From: Acidimicrobiaceae bacterium
Lineage (GTDB): Bacteria; Actinomycetota; Acidimicrobiia; Acidimicrobiales; RAAP-2
Assembly (NCBI GenBank): GCA_003170315.1
Contig: PNAH01000033.1
Location: 44,432 to 105,545, forward strand
DNA length: 61,114 nt
Direction of reading: 5' to 3'
This document shows, one piece after another, positions 8,098 to 15,737 of this stretch; position 1 is the stretch's first letter, and each line of letters begins with the position of its first letter. The translations under genes and the position numbers were made by a program. Under the pieces are notes generated by a model. It ran no database searches and had not been told where the DNA came from. It was given only the letters and a program-made list of their open reading frames with translations.

Positions 8098-9294
8098 ATG
8101 CGAAAGAACCCGAGAGTTACGGACCTTGCAAAGACTGCCGGCCTGCAGATTGATGACGTGCTGCTCGAGTTATGGAACGTGGGTATCGAAGAATTGCTCG
8201 ATGGTCAAAGTGTCATACCTAAGGAGAAACTCAATCTCGCGCGGTCAACCCTGGGCTTCCGAAACGTTAAGCAAGAACAAACAATTACTTACTGGCTGAA
8301 TTTAACTGACTCGTCATTCTCCGAGTTCAAGGTCCTTATCGAGGAATTGGGTTTCGAGATTAGTGAGTCTGCTAGGAGGCTTCCTAAGAACTCTCTGCGG
8401 AAGTTACGACTTAAGTATCAAGCTTCGAGTGTCCAAGAAACGATTCCGCCGCCAAGCGAAGATATTCGAAAACATGAGCCATTCACTATGCCCACAATAG
8501 GAACGCCCCGGCACATCGCATTTCTTTCGGAGGATGCTGTAGAAGAGATCCACACCATCTTGACCATTGAGTTTCGCCACTCGAACGATCCGGTGTTCCC
8601 AGTCGGCGTCAAGAGCCGAAATCTTCTTTCCAGCGCAGTTAATCGGCCACGATTCGAACATGAAGAGCATCGTAAATATCCGACCATTGAGATGGCGGCC
8701 GCTGCCTTGTTTCATGCGATAATAAATGATCATCCATTTCACAATGGGAACAAGCGAACAGCTCTTGTTGCGATGCTCACAATGCTCGACATAAACGGAA
8801 AGGTTCTGACTTGCAGGAAGGATGAGCTATTTCGAGAGGCCGCCCTAACTGCTCAACACAGTTTGATTGATAGGAACTATCCAGAACTTAGTGACCGCGA
8901 AATGACCGAGATCGCTCAATGGATAAGTTCCCATTTGGGAGACATAAAAGTTGGTGATCACCCCATGAAATGGGGAGAATTGAAGCGACGACTACTCACT
9001 CTCGGCTGCGAGATCGAAACAACTAAAGGATTCAATAATCAAGTCACAATATCTCGACCTTTAAACGGGTCGCATTCCCGTCGTACGAGGAGGCCGAATT
9101 TACTGTCCATTACCATGCCAAATCACGACAGCGGCTCGGAGATTCACTCTCAGGCGATTCAGCACATTCGAAAGACATTGCAGCTTGATGAGTCGCACGG
9201 CTGCGACTCCAATTCCTTTTATCGAACCTCGGAATTGGTAGACATTTACATTGTTGAGAATCGAAGAATCCTGAATCGACTAGCAAAGATTTAA
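8098..9294 (+). CDS. Fic/Doc-type protein with IF2_N-like N-terminus and HicA-like C-terminus
   Basis: A 398-residue composite. Residues 140-285 are a Fic/Doc domain with HPFHNGNKRT at 212-221; Fic enzymes transfer AMP or phosphate to target proteins, and Doc inactivates EF-Tu. The acidic residue after HxFx in most Fic proteins is Asn216 here. Residues 5-55 (VTDLAKTAG, then VLLELWNVGIEEL) resemble the IF-2 N-terminal fold, and 75-105 looks like a second copy. Residues 288-365 resemble HicA (KWGELKRRLLTLGCEIETTKG, with IRKTLQL at the end), but the HicA Ser-His site reads FNN. No antitoxin gene is adjacent. The gene is clearly more AT-rich than its neighbours, pointing to transfer. The start is the first ATG and is uncertain. 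Confidence 0.75.
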   Translation: MRKNPRVTDLAKTAGLQIDDVLLELWNVGIEELLDGQSVIPKEKLNLARSTLGFRNVKQEQTITYWLNLTDSSFSEFKVLIEELGFEISESARRLPKNSLRKLRLKYQASSVQETIPPPSEDIRKHEPFTMPTIGTPRHIAFLSEDAVEEIHTILTIEFRHSNDPVFPVGVKSRNLLSSAVNRPRFEHEEHRKYPTIEMAAAALFHAIINDHPFHNGNKRTALVAMLTMLDINGKVLTCRKDELFREAALTAQHSLIDRNYPELSDREMTEIAQWISSHLGDIKVGDHPMKWGELKRRLLTLGCEIETTKGFNNQVTISRPLNGSHSRRTRRPNLLSITMPNHDSGSEIHSQAIQHIRKTLQLDESHGCDSNSFYRTSELVDIYIVENRRILNRLAKI

Positions 9295-9475
9295 GTTGAG
9301 TATTTTGGCCCGACTTAGGTCGGCGAATAGACGAAGTCCCGATGTCAACACATTTGTCAACACTTCTTTCGCTCGGTGCACACAAACGTGCGCAAACGAT
9401 GCTCACTCGCACACGGCGAGATTGCCAACTGATCAGCACGAACGTAAAATCCTCTCTATGAACACAAGCCGACGA
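9295..9475. other. AT-rich intergenic stretch with a small hairpin
   Basis: A five-base-pair stem with a four-base loop (CCGAC at 9310-9314, GTCGG at 9319-9323) lies 16 nt after the Fic-type stop, without a T-run, so it is only a weak terminator candidate. A 63-codon frame here shows no recognisable product. Confidence 0.3.
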
Positions 9476-9525
9476 ACTGACTCTTAATTATCAGGTTCCA
9501 GATTCAAGTCCCGGCCGGCGCACCA
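9476..9525 (+). pseudogene. 3' half of a tRNA-Lys(CTT) gene, possible att scar
   Basis: Fifty bases fit tRNA positions 27-76 without any gap: loop CTCTTAA at 9481-9487 (anticodon CTT at 9483-9485), variable loop AGGTT, T-loop TTCAAGT at 9503-9509, acceptor strand CCGGCGC at 9515-9521, discriminator A, then CCA at 9523-9525. Two of five T-stem pairs and two of five anticodon-stem pairs are broken. Upstream there is no D-arm and no GCGCCGG acceptor partner, so it cannot be a working tRNA. A break near the anticodon loop is what integrases that use tRNA genes leave behind. Confidence 0.6.
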
Positions 9526-9612
9526 GTAGGACCACTACGAACGCGGGAGTTCGGACCGACACATTGCGCACGAACAGGCCAACTGCGGGACCAGTTAAAT
9601 GTCCGTACCAGT

Positions 9613-10593
9613 TCAGAGACCGGCGACCTCACCGTCAGATTCCAGTGGTGATCGTGTTCGGGGAAGCTGATTGTCGCGAAATATCACATCACGGTGATAC
9701 TCGAGATACGGAACTTGTTCGAGACTGAAACGCTTGCCCTGCCGATTGAGGTCAAGATGCCAGAGTTCGGACACCGTGGAATTGACCTGTATGGAAATTA
9801 CCGGTTGACCTGAATTCTTAAAGGTGATGAGACCTCGATCGAATAGATGGTCGACGTGTGGCGAGAGAAGCAGCCCATTGTGCCCATCCAGACGTTCGGC
9901 ATTGTTCGAATCGCGCCAGGGCCTCATGTGGCTCGCTATCAAGTACTTCGAATCCGATAGTCCTGTAATTCGACAAATTGGCTCGAATCGCCGAACTTGT
10001 TCCTTGAACATCCCTTGGCCAATCCGAGCCGTTGCCAATACATGTTTCTCGGTCGGGGTGAGTTCTGGATCCGTCAGAACCTCTTCGGCGTCTTGAACGA
10101 GTCGTTCAATCGTAGGGTCGTAGCGAACAGAAGATTTGACCGCGTCCTCATTGAGTCCCGCGGCACCCAAGTATTGAGTGCCAAGTATTGCGGGTAACTC
10201 GAAGAGATACTGCTGATTCACGCGACCTTGACTATTCATTGGCCCGAATCGCTCGGGCGCAACCTGAAGGTACAGAGTGAGTTCATCTTGCGGCTTGACC
10301 GGACTCGTGAGCTCAATAAACCGCATTCTGACGGTCCAGCCATCATCAGACCAATTCCTGCCACGAAAGCCAAAATCTGGCTTCCGGTCTGAAATCGCTG
10401 GACTTTCTACGACACCGGCGTATCGCAAAGCACCATTGAAGTGGGACAACACAATGTCACCCGGCTGCAATCGAGTCATATTGTCGTAAAAGTGAGTATG
10501 GCGACCTTTGGCATCAAGTTTCGGAGACCACAGGTACTCCCCGAATATCTCGTCTCGCCACGTTTGATTCTGATTCACCCACCAGTACGTCAC
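9613..10593 (-). CDS. EVE-HNH endonuclease (probable modification-dependent restriction enzyme)
   Basis: 326 residues. The N-terminal half starts YWWVNQNQTWRDEI and continues LQPGDIVLSHF, the pattern of EVE-type (PUA-like) domains that recognise modified bases. The C-terminal part is an HNH nuclease: Cys207, IASHMRPW with His222, and GHNGLLLSPHVDHLFD with Asn239 and His246. EVE-HNH fusions are known type IV-style enzymes that cut DNA with hydroxymethylated cytosine, so defence against modified phage DNA is likely. GTG at 10593 is chosen because YWWVNQ begins at codon 3 and a -10 box lies 6 nt upstream. It is divergent from the next gene by 38 nt. Confidence 0.82.
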   Translation of the reverse strand: MTYWWVNQNQTWRDEIFGEYLWSPKLDAKGRHTHFYDNMTRLQPGDIVLSHFNGALRYAGVVESPAISDRKPDFGFRGRNWSDDGWTVRMRFIELTSPVKPQDELTLYLQVAPERFGPMNSQGRVNQQYLFELPAILGTQYLGAAGLNEDAVKSSVRYDPTIERLVQDAEEVLTDPELTPTEKHVLATARIGQGMFKEQVRRFEPICRITGLSDSKYLIASHMRPWRDSNNAERLDGHNGLLLSPHVDHLFDRGLITFKNSGQPVISIQVNSTVSELWHLDLNRQGKRFSLEQVPYLEYHRDVIFRDNQLPRTRSPLESDGEVAGL

Positions 10594-10599
10594 GACGAA

Positions 10600-10605
10600 A
10601 GCCTA
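10600..10605 (-). promoter_or_regulatory. -10 box of a probable leaderless promoter (EVE-HNH gene)
   Basis: On the minus strand TAGGCT occupies 10605-10600 and is followed by six bases and then the GTG at 10593. The spacing and the hexamer are identical to those before the nuclease-helicase gene at 5815. Confidence 0.45.
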
Positions 10606-10631
10606 CGACGGCCGTTCTTAAGCGTCATAAT

Positions 10632-11627
10632 GTGATTTCTTCGCAAGAAATTTGGGAACGAATTGATGAAGTCGCCGATCAACTCAGAGTAAGCGCTCCA
10701 GATATTGACGCCTCGGAATCGATACCAACCCATCACTTCGACTCCCTGGCGGCCTGTGGACTCTACGGGGCGTTCGCTCCGACTTCGATGGGCGGAATTG
10801 AGCTCGATCTTGACACCGTGTGTGCAATCGTTGAAGATCTCTCCTCGGCGTGCCTCACGACGACTTTTGTGTGGATCCAGCATTTCCGGCTGCTCGCCGC
10901 TCTTCTTGATCCGGCAACACCTGAGGGAATTCGCGAACTGTTGCCGCACGTCGTGAGTGGACAATTGAAAAGTGGTGTCGCACTTAGCGGACTCCTTCCT
11001 GGACCAGCCCGCTTGACGGCGACCGAGACGAAGGATGGATGGCGACTCGATGGTGTCGCTCCTTGGGTCAGCGGCTGGGGAATCGTTGACGTCCTATTCC
11101 TCACAGCGCGCCAGTCAGACGACACCGTTGTCAGCTTTGTGATGGAAGCGAACAAGAAATCAGGGCTCGAGGTAACCGGTCATCAACTTTCGGCGATGAA
11201 CGCGTCCTCAACGGTCAAACTCGTGTTCACGGATTTCCTTTTACCCCGCACCTGTTACGTGGGAAGCCAACCGTATGAACCGGGACTCGAGCGACCCGAG
11301 GGACTGCGGGTCAACGGCTCACTCGCCCTCGGTGTCGTTCGTCGATGTTGTGAACTGCTAGGTCCGACATCGCTCGACGATGAGTTGCGTCAATGTCGCG
11401 ACGACCTCGACTCGTACGAAACCACAAATATCGCGGTCGCACGCGCTCAGGCGACGGAGCTCGCGGTGCGCGCCGCACACGTACTAGCAGTATCGCGCGG
11501 AAGTCAGTCCGCAATCGCGGGAGACATCGCCGAGCGCACCAGCCGAGAGGCGGCACTCTTACTCGTGTTCGCTAGTCGGCCCGCGATTAAGTCAGCGCTT
11601 CTCGACCTCATGATCAAAGGTCACTGA
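10632..11627 (+). CDS. Acyl-CoA dehydrogenase-like flavoprotein, short form
   Basis: 331 residues related to acyl-CoA dehydrogenases and the DszC/SfnB-type flavin monooxygenase branch. Visible features are the N-terminal helical part with FGxx-like GAFAPTSMGGIELDLDTV, the middle beta region WRLDGVAPWVSGWGIVDVL, and a shortened C-terminal helical bundle ending ALLDLMIKG. It is about 50 residues shorter than typical acyl-CoA dehydrogenases and no catalytic Glu can be assigned, so the reaction is open. The start is GTG at 10632; no ribosome site is evident. Its stop is one base from the convergent MFS gene. Confidence 0.7.
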   Translation: MISSQEIWERIDEVADQLRVSAPDIDASESIPTHHFDSLAACGLYGAFAPTSMGGIELDLDTVCAIVEDLSSACLTTTFVWIQHFRLLAALLDPATPEGIRELLPHVVSGQLKSGVALSGLLPGPARLTATETKDGWRLDGVAPWVSGWGIVDVLFLTARQSDDTVVSFVMEANKKSGLEVTGHQLSAMNASSTVKLVFTDFLLPRTCYVGSQPYEPGLERPEGLRVNGSLALGVVRRCCELLGPTSLDDELRQCRDDLDSYETTNIAVARAQATELAVRAAHVLAVSRGSQSAIAGDIAERTSREAALLLVFASRPAIKSALLDLMIKGH

Positions 11628-11628
11628 T

Positions 11629-12909
11629 TCAGTCCACGACGAGTGGATCGACCGCAATCGTCTCATTGACCTCGTCCGAAGTCGCTTTCACTTCGCTACT
11701 CCGGAAGTGTCGAATCGTGAGCCAACCAATTCCTGCCGCTACGAAGCACGACGCCGCCCCCACGCCGAGTCCCACTCGGGCGCTGGTTTCACTGGTGATC
11801 CAGCCGATCAGCGGCCCGCCAATGGGCGTTGTTCCCATGAAGGCAACTGCCCAAAGCGCCATCACTCTTCCTCGCATTTGCGGGTCGGTCTCTAGTTGCA
11901 GCGTCGAGTTCGTCATGGACAGGAAGGCAACGCTCGCGAAACCGACGAGCGCGAGCGCGAACAACTCAATGCCGAGCTTGGGTGAAAGAGCTGCCATCGT
12001 GATGAATGCCCCGAAGAGAAGAGCGGCGCGGCTAATCGCTCGAGTGCCGGTCTTTCCTTTGGACGCGGTCCAGAGTCCACCGATGACCGCGCCTACGCCC
12101 ATCGAGGCCATCATCACGCCGTAGACCTCGGAGCTGCCGTGAAAGACTCGTCCGGCCACGATGGGCAGCGTCACTTGGAACTCGTAGGCCAGCATGCCTA
12201 CGAGCGACATCATGATCAGTGGGTACAGGAGTTTTGGCGTGGCGGCGATGTAACGGAAGCCTTCGCGCAACTGGCCCTTTGCTCGCTCGGTGCGCACGCT
12301 GGGTCTCAGCGCCGAGCGGTCCATGATCATGAGTGACACCACGACCGCCGCGAAACTCACCGCGTTGATTGCGAAGCACCACCCTTCACCGAAGGAGGCG
12401 ATGAGGACGCCGGCGACGGCCGGGCCGACGGCGCGCGCCACGTTGTTCATGGTCGCGTTCAGGCTGACGGCGTTACGAAGGTCCTTCGGTCCGACCATCT
12501 CCATCATGAAGGACTGACGCGACGGGTTCTCGAAGGCGTTATTCAGACCTAGCACGATCGCCAAGATGCAGACGTCGAGGAAGGTGACGACGTGCGTCAG
12601 CGCCAGAACGGCGAGAATCCCCGCTTGAACGCCCATGGCCGCTTGCAAGGCGATCATGAGTCGTCGCTTGTCGACGCGATCGGCCACCACTCCCCCGTAG
12701 GGGCCGAGGAGGAGGACCGGCAGAGTCTGGAGGGCCACGACGAACCCGATGTCCGTCGCCGAGTGAGTCAACGTGAAAACCAGCCATGACTGGGCGGTCA
12801 TTTGCATCCAGGTGCCGATCAGCGAGGTAGTTTGGCCGAAGAAGTACTTGCGATAGTTGTGGTTGGAGAGTGACGAGAAGGTTCGTCGCGCCGATACTTT
12901 GACGTTCAT
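11629..12909 (-). CDS. MFS transporter (EntS-like exporter family)
   Basis: A 426-residue integral membrane protein with about 12 hydrophobic segments and the MFS loop PYGGVVADRVDKRR between helices 2 and 3. The start region SNHNYRKYFFGQTTSLIGTWMQ is typical of the MFS_3/EntS branch, which exports siderophores or drugs by proton antiport. The start codon overlaps the end of the MarR gene by 4 nt (12906-12909), so the pair is one transcript and the pump is probably induced when the MarR protein binds a ligand. The exported compound is unknown. Confidence 0.85.
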   Translation of the reverse strand: MNVKVSARRTFSSLSNHNYRKYFFGQTTSLIGTWMQMTAQSWLVFTLTHSATDIGFVVALQTLPVLLLGPYGGVVADRVDKRRLMIALQAAMGVQAGILAVLALTHVVTFLDVCILAIVLGLNNAFENPSRQSFMMEMVGPKDLRNAVSLNATMNNVARAVGPAVAGVLIASFGEGWCFAINAVSFAAVVVSLMIMDRSALRPSVRTERAKGQLREGFRYIAATPKLLYPLIMMSLVGMLAYEFQVTLPIVAGRVFHGSSEVYGVMMASMGVGAVIGGLWTASKGKTGTRAISRAALLFGAFITMAALSPKLGIELFALALVGFASVAFLSMTNSTLQLETDPQMRGRVMALWAVAFMGTTPIGGPLIGWITSETSARVGLGVGAASCFVAAGIGWLTIRHFRSSEVKATSDEVNETIAVDPLVVD

Positions 12910-13370
12910 TGGTCGCGCTCCCGAAGCGTGGCGACAATGGCCTCAAGCGCCGGCGTGGCGGCATTGAGCGTCTGCTTCTCTTCCTTGGAGAGACTTCGAA
13001 GGGCGTACAGCAGCGCGTTCGTTCGCTCACCACGGATCCTCTCGCGTAGCGCTATCCCCTCCGGCGTCGCCGACAGGTGGATGACGCGAGCGTCCTGGGG
13101 ATCGGACATTCGAGTGACCATCCCGGCCGCTTCGAGTTTTGCGACAATGCGCGACAGCATCGTGGGGTTAAGGCCCTCTTCTCGGGCTAGATCGGAAAGT
13201 CGAAGCGAACCGGAGCGCGCAATCGCCATCAGCACCTCTCGTTGGCTGGACGACAGGTCCTTCTGCGCCTGCGTGAGTCGAAGACTCCGATTGAGTCGCC
13301 CGAGGACGACGCGAAGGTGCTCGGCGAGCTGTCGTTCCTTCTCGGTCGGTTTTCTCGTGGCGTCAGACAT
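12906..13370 (-). CDS. MarR family transcriptional regulator
   Basis: 154 residues with the MarR winged-helix core: LTQAQKDLSSSQREVLMAIA, then the recognition region LRLSDLAREEGLNPTMLSRIVAKLEAAG and the wing MSDPQDARVIHLSAT. The start at 13370 (MSDATRK) is chosen over an upstream codon because a TATACT box lies exactly 6 nt before it. A perfect inverted repeat overlaps the promoter, implying autorepression together with the downstream MFS gene. Confidence 0.88.
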   Translation of the reverse strand: MSDATRKPTEKERQLAEHLRVVLGRLNRSLRLTQAQKDLSSSQREVLMAIARSGSLRLSDLAREEGLNPTMLSRIVAKLEAAGMVTRMSDPQDARVIHLSATPEGIALRERIRGERTNALLYALRSLSKEEKQTLNAATPALEAIVATLRERDQ

Positions 13371-13376
13371 GTAACC

Positions 13377-13408
13377 AGTATAACGGTAGTTGCTTGCCAG
13401 CAGGCAAG
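13377..13408 (-). promoter_or_regulatory. Promoter and operator of the marR-MFS unit
   Basis: On the minus strand TATACT (13382-13377) ends 6 nt before the ATG at 13370, fitting a leaderless transcript. Upstream lies a perfect 6+6 inverted repeat, CTTGCC-AGCA-GGCAAG at 13393-13408, whose TTGCCT half doubles as a -35 box (spacing 19). A MarR dimer bound there would block RNA polymerase. Confidence 0.65.
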
Positions 13409-13472
13409 TACTTTGCTCTCGCCGAGCCATTCTTCCCCGTGTTCTACGGTAGGCACCACCAAAGGGGGCGTG

Positions 13473-13997
13473 ATGAATCGAGTCGAACTCGAGACCAAAT
13501 TGAACGAAGGTCGAAACTGGCTACTCGCCAAGTATGAAACTTTGAGCGAAGAGCAGTTGCGACGGCCACTTACCAAGAGCGAGCACAATCCCGAGAATCA
13601 TTGGAACGCTCTCGATCACTTAGCCCATTTGGCGCTAGTCGAACGCAATTTCAACGCCATGGTGAGACGGCACTTCGACGGCACGTCAAATCCCGTTGGT
13701 TTCATGATCGACGACGAGGGACAGCCCCGCACTCGCGACGAGATAATGAAACTCGTGCACGCCGACACCGAAGCGTGGCAAGTGGCCCACCGCAACGACT
13801 CCTATAGCGAGGTCGTGGCACTGACGGCCGCGGCCCGGGGCGCGACACTGGCGCTCATCGCCGGACTCAGTGATGCTCAACTCTTGGAGATTCTCCCCAC
13901 CGCACCCTGGGCCGATGGCACGATCGGCGGCGTCCTGGGTGCGAATGCCGATCACAGTCGAATGCACTGGAAGTGGCTGGAGGACGCTGGCCTGTAA
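13473..13997 (+). CDS. DinB / mycothiol-dependent maleylpyruvate isomerase-like protein
   Basis: A 174-residue four-helix-bundle protein of the DinB superfamily. The metal-binding pattern is suggested by the histidines in NALDHLAHLALVE and in the C-terminal GANADHSRMHWKW. Family members use divalent metals and often a thiol cofactor such as mycothiol; the reaction here is unknown. The ATG at 13473 follows a purine-rich AAAGGGGGCGTG stretch and removes an N-terminal extension that would run through the marR promoter. It is divergent from the MarR gene by about 100 nt. Confidence 0.75.
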   Translation: MNRVELETKLNEGRNWLLAKYETLSEEQLRRPLTKSEHNPENHWNALDHLAHLALVERNFNAMVRRHFDGTSNPVGFMIDDEGQPRTRDEIMKLVHADTEAWQVAHRNDSYSEVVALTAAARGATLALIAGLSDAQLLEILPTAPWADGTIGGVLGANADHSRMHWKWLEDAGL

Positions 13998-14060
13998 AGC
14001 GATGTGACACGACGGAGTAAGTCGAGTGATCCCCTAGCGAATTCACCATTGGTTGTGCTT

Positions 14061-14471
14061 ATGGTGCGTACCGATCTTCGGCGATTCGACGGATGGACAG
14101 CGCTATGGCTAGGGCTGGCGGCGCTGTGGAGCCTCGGTCTCGTGGCCGCCGGTTTCTTGGTCACTAGTTACTCCACGTCGAACGGTCCGGGACTGACGCT
14201 GATTCAAGAGAACGGCCTCAAGGTGCTCGCTCCCTTGTTGATTCCCTTCGTTGGCGTCGTGATCGTTGCACTCGCACTTTGGCACCGACGGCATAATCAG
14301 AAGCGCGGCGTCGGCGTTCTCGTTTGGATCGTGTTTGGCCTGTTGGCTTTACTCGTGGTACTTGGTGCCTTGACCATCGGCCCGTTCATTAGTCCGGTGG
14401 CTGTCTTTGTGCTGGTGGCCATCACCCGTGAGAAGGGTCAATCGCCCTCATTCGAGCCCGTCGCTCGTTGA
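14061..14471 (+). CDS. Small membrane protein, unknown
   Basis: 136 residues with about three or four hydrophobic segments: WTALWLGLAALWSLGLVAAG, VLAPLLIPFVGVVIVALAL, VLVWIVFGLLALLVVLGAL and ISPVAVFVLVAI. A basic loop WHRRHNQKRG separates the second and third. No family is recognised. An alternative GTG start at 14004 would add 19 polar residues; the ATG at 14061 is taken because it puts the first helix at the usual distance, but no ribosome site supports either. Confidence 0.55.
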   Translation: MVRTDLRRFDGWTALWLGLAALWSLGLVAAGFLVTSYSTSNGPGLTLIQENGLKVLAPLLIPFVGVVIVALALWHRRHNQKRGVGVLVWIVFGLLALLVVLGALTIGPFISPVAVFVLVAITREKGQSPSFEPVAR

Positions 14472-14548
14472 TCCATCGCAGCGCAATCGACTCTTTAGCG
14501 AAACTGTCGTCGCCGTATTGACGTGCGCAGTCATTTCGCGAATCGTAA

Positions 14549-15481
14549 CTATTTGACTTGAGGCATGACTCGTTCGGCGATGAGACGCAGATGATCCAGA
14601 TCCGAGAGGTCGAGCATTTGAAGATACATCCTCCGTGCGCCGCCTTGGGCGAATGACTGAATCTTCGCCACGACTTCATCGACCGTTCCCGCCAAACCAT
14701 TCGCCCGAAGCTCGCCGACCTCGCGACCGATGCGCAGCGCTCGGCGCTCAATCTCCACTTCGTTCTCGCCCACGCAGAAAACCTGCGCGGCTGACAAAAT
14801 GATCGATTCGCGGCCACGACCGGAACGCTCACAGGCGTTACGAACACGCTCGAACTGCGACGACGTCTCCTCGAGACTATTGAAGGGCATATTGAACTCT
14901 TGAGCAAATCGCGCGGCCAATTGCGGGGTGCGCACTTTCCCGCCCCCACCGATCAGTATCGGAGGTCGAGGGCTCTGCACCGGCTTGGGCAAGGCCGGAC
15001 TATTCGTCAATTGATAGTGCTTGCCCAGGAACGAGAAGGTTTCGCCGATCGGCGTCTCCCAAAGACCGGTAATGATCTCCAACTGTTCGCTCAGACGTTC
15101 GAATCGCTCCCCCAGTGGCGGAAAGTCGATGCCGTACGCGGCGTGCTCGTCGGCGAACCATCCGGTTCCGATGCCCAACTCCACTCGGCCACCGCTCATC
15201 GCGTCGACTTGCGCGACCGAAATGGCCAACGGTCCGGGCAGTCGAAACGTCGCCGCGCTCATCAAGGTGCCGAGGCGAATGGTCTTGGTCTCTCGTGCCA
15301 GACCGGCGAGGGTGATCCACGCGTCGGTCGGCCCCGGCAGCCCGGAAACCGCACCCATGTGCAAGTAGTGGTCCGAACGGAAAAAAGCGCCGAATCCCAG
15401 TCGCTCCGCCTCCAGGGCGACCCGCAAAAGGTCGTCGTAGGTCGCACCCTGTTGCGGCTCGGTGAACACTCGCAGTTCCAT
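14549..15481 (-). CDS. LLM class F420-dependent oxidoreductase
   Basis: 310 residues of the luciferase-like monooxygenase TIM-barrel family. Recognisable segments are the N-terminal FTEPQQGATYDDLLRVALEAE, FFRSDHYLHMG, the IRLGTLMSAATFR strand, and GGRVELGIGTGWFADEH in the middle. Actinobacterial members with this start usually use reduced F420 and not FMN. A strong AGGAGGAC site lies 5-10 nt before the ATG at 15481. It stands alone, so the substrate is unknown. Confidence 0.82.
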   Translation of the reverse strand: MELRVFTEPQQGATYDDLLRVALEAERLGFGAFFRSDHYLHMGAVSGLPGPTDAWITLAGLARETKTIRLGTLMSAATFRLPGPLAISVAQVDAMSGGRVELGIGTGWFADEHAAYGIDFPPLGERFERLSEQLEIITGLWETPIGETFSFLGKHYQLTNSPALPKPVQSPRPPILIGGGGKVRTPQLAARFAQEFNMPFNSLEETSSQFERVRNACERSGRGRESIILSAAQVFCVGENEVEIERRALRIGREVGELRANGLAGTVDEVVAKIQSFAQGGARRMYLQMLDLSDLDHLRLIAERVMPQVK

Positions 15482-15737
15482 ACGTCGTCCTCCTGAGATC
15501 GATTCGTGACCATGTTACGCACGGAGCCACGTCGCGAAATCCTATACAACCGACCGTAAATGGGATAGATCTGCTGATCGACCAATGAGATCCGATGGTT
15601 GGCCTTTAGCGCATGAACAGCTTCGGGAATCCTGTGAAGAAGTTCAGGACTCGTTAGTCAACTACAGCATCAACAGCCCGATCGAAATCACATGCTCAGG
15701 GTGTATCTCACCTGCCCGGCAATGGGAGTCACGACAC

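Noticed and set aside
8098..9294. A complete toxin-antitoxin pair
   Set aside because: No small antitoxin gene precedes or follows the Fic-type gene; upstream and downstream spaces lack a credible frame.
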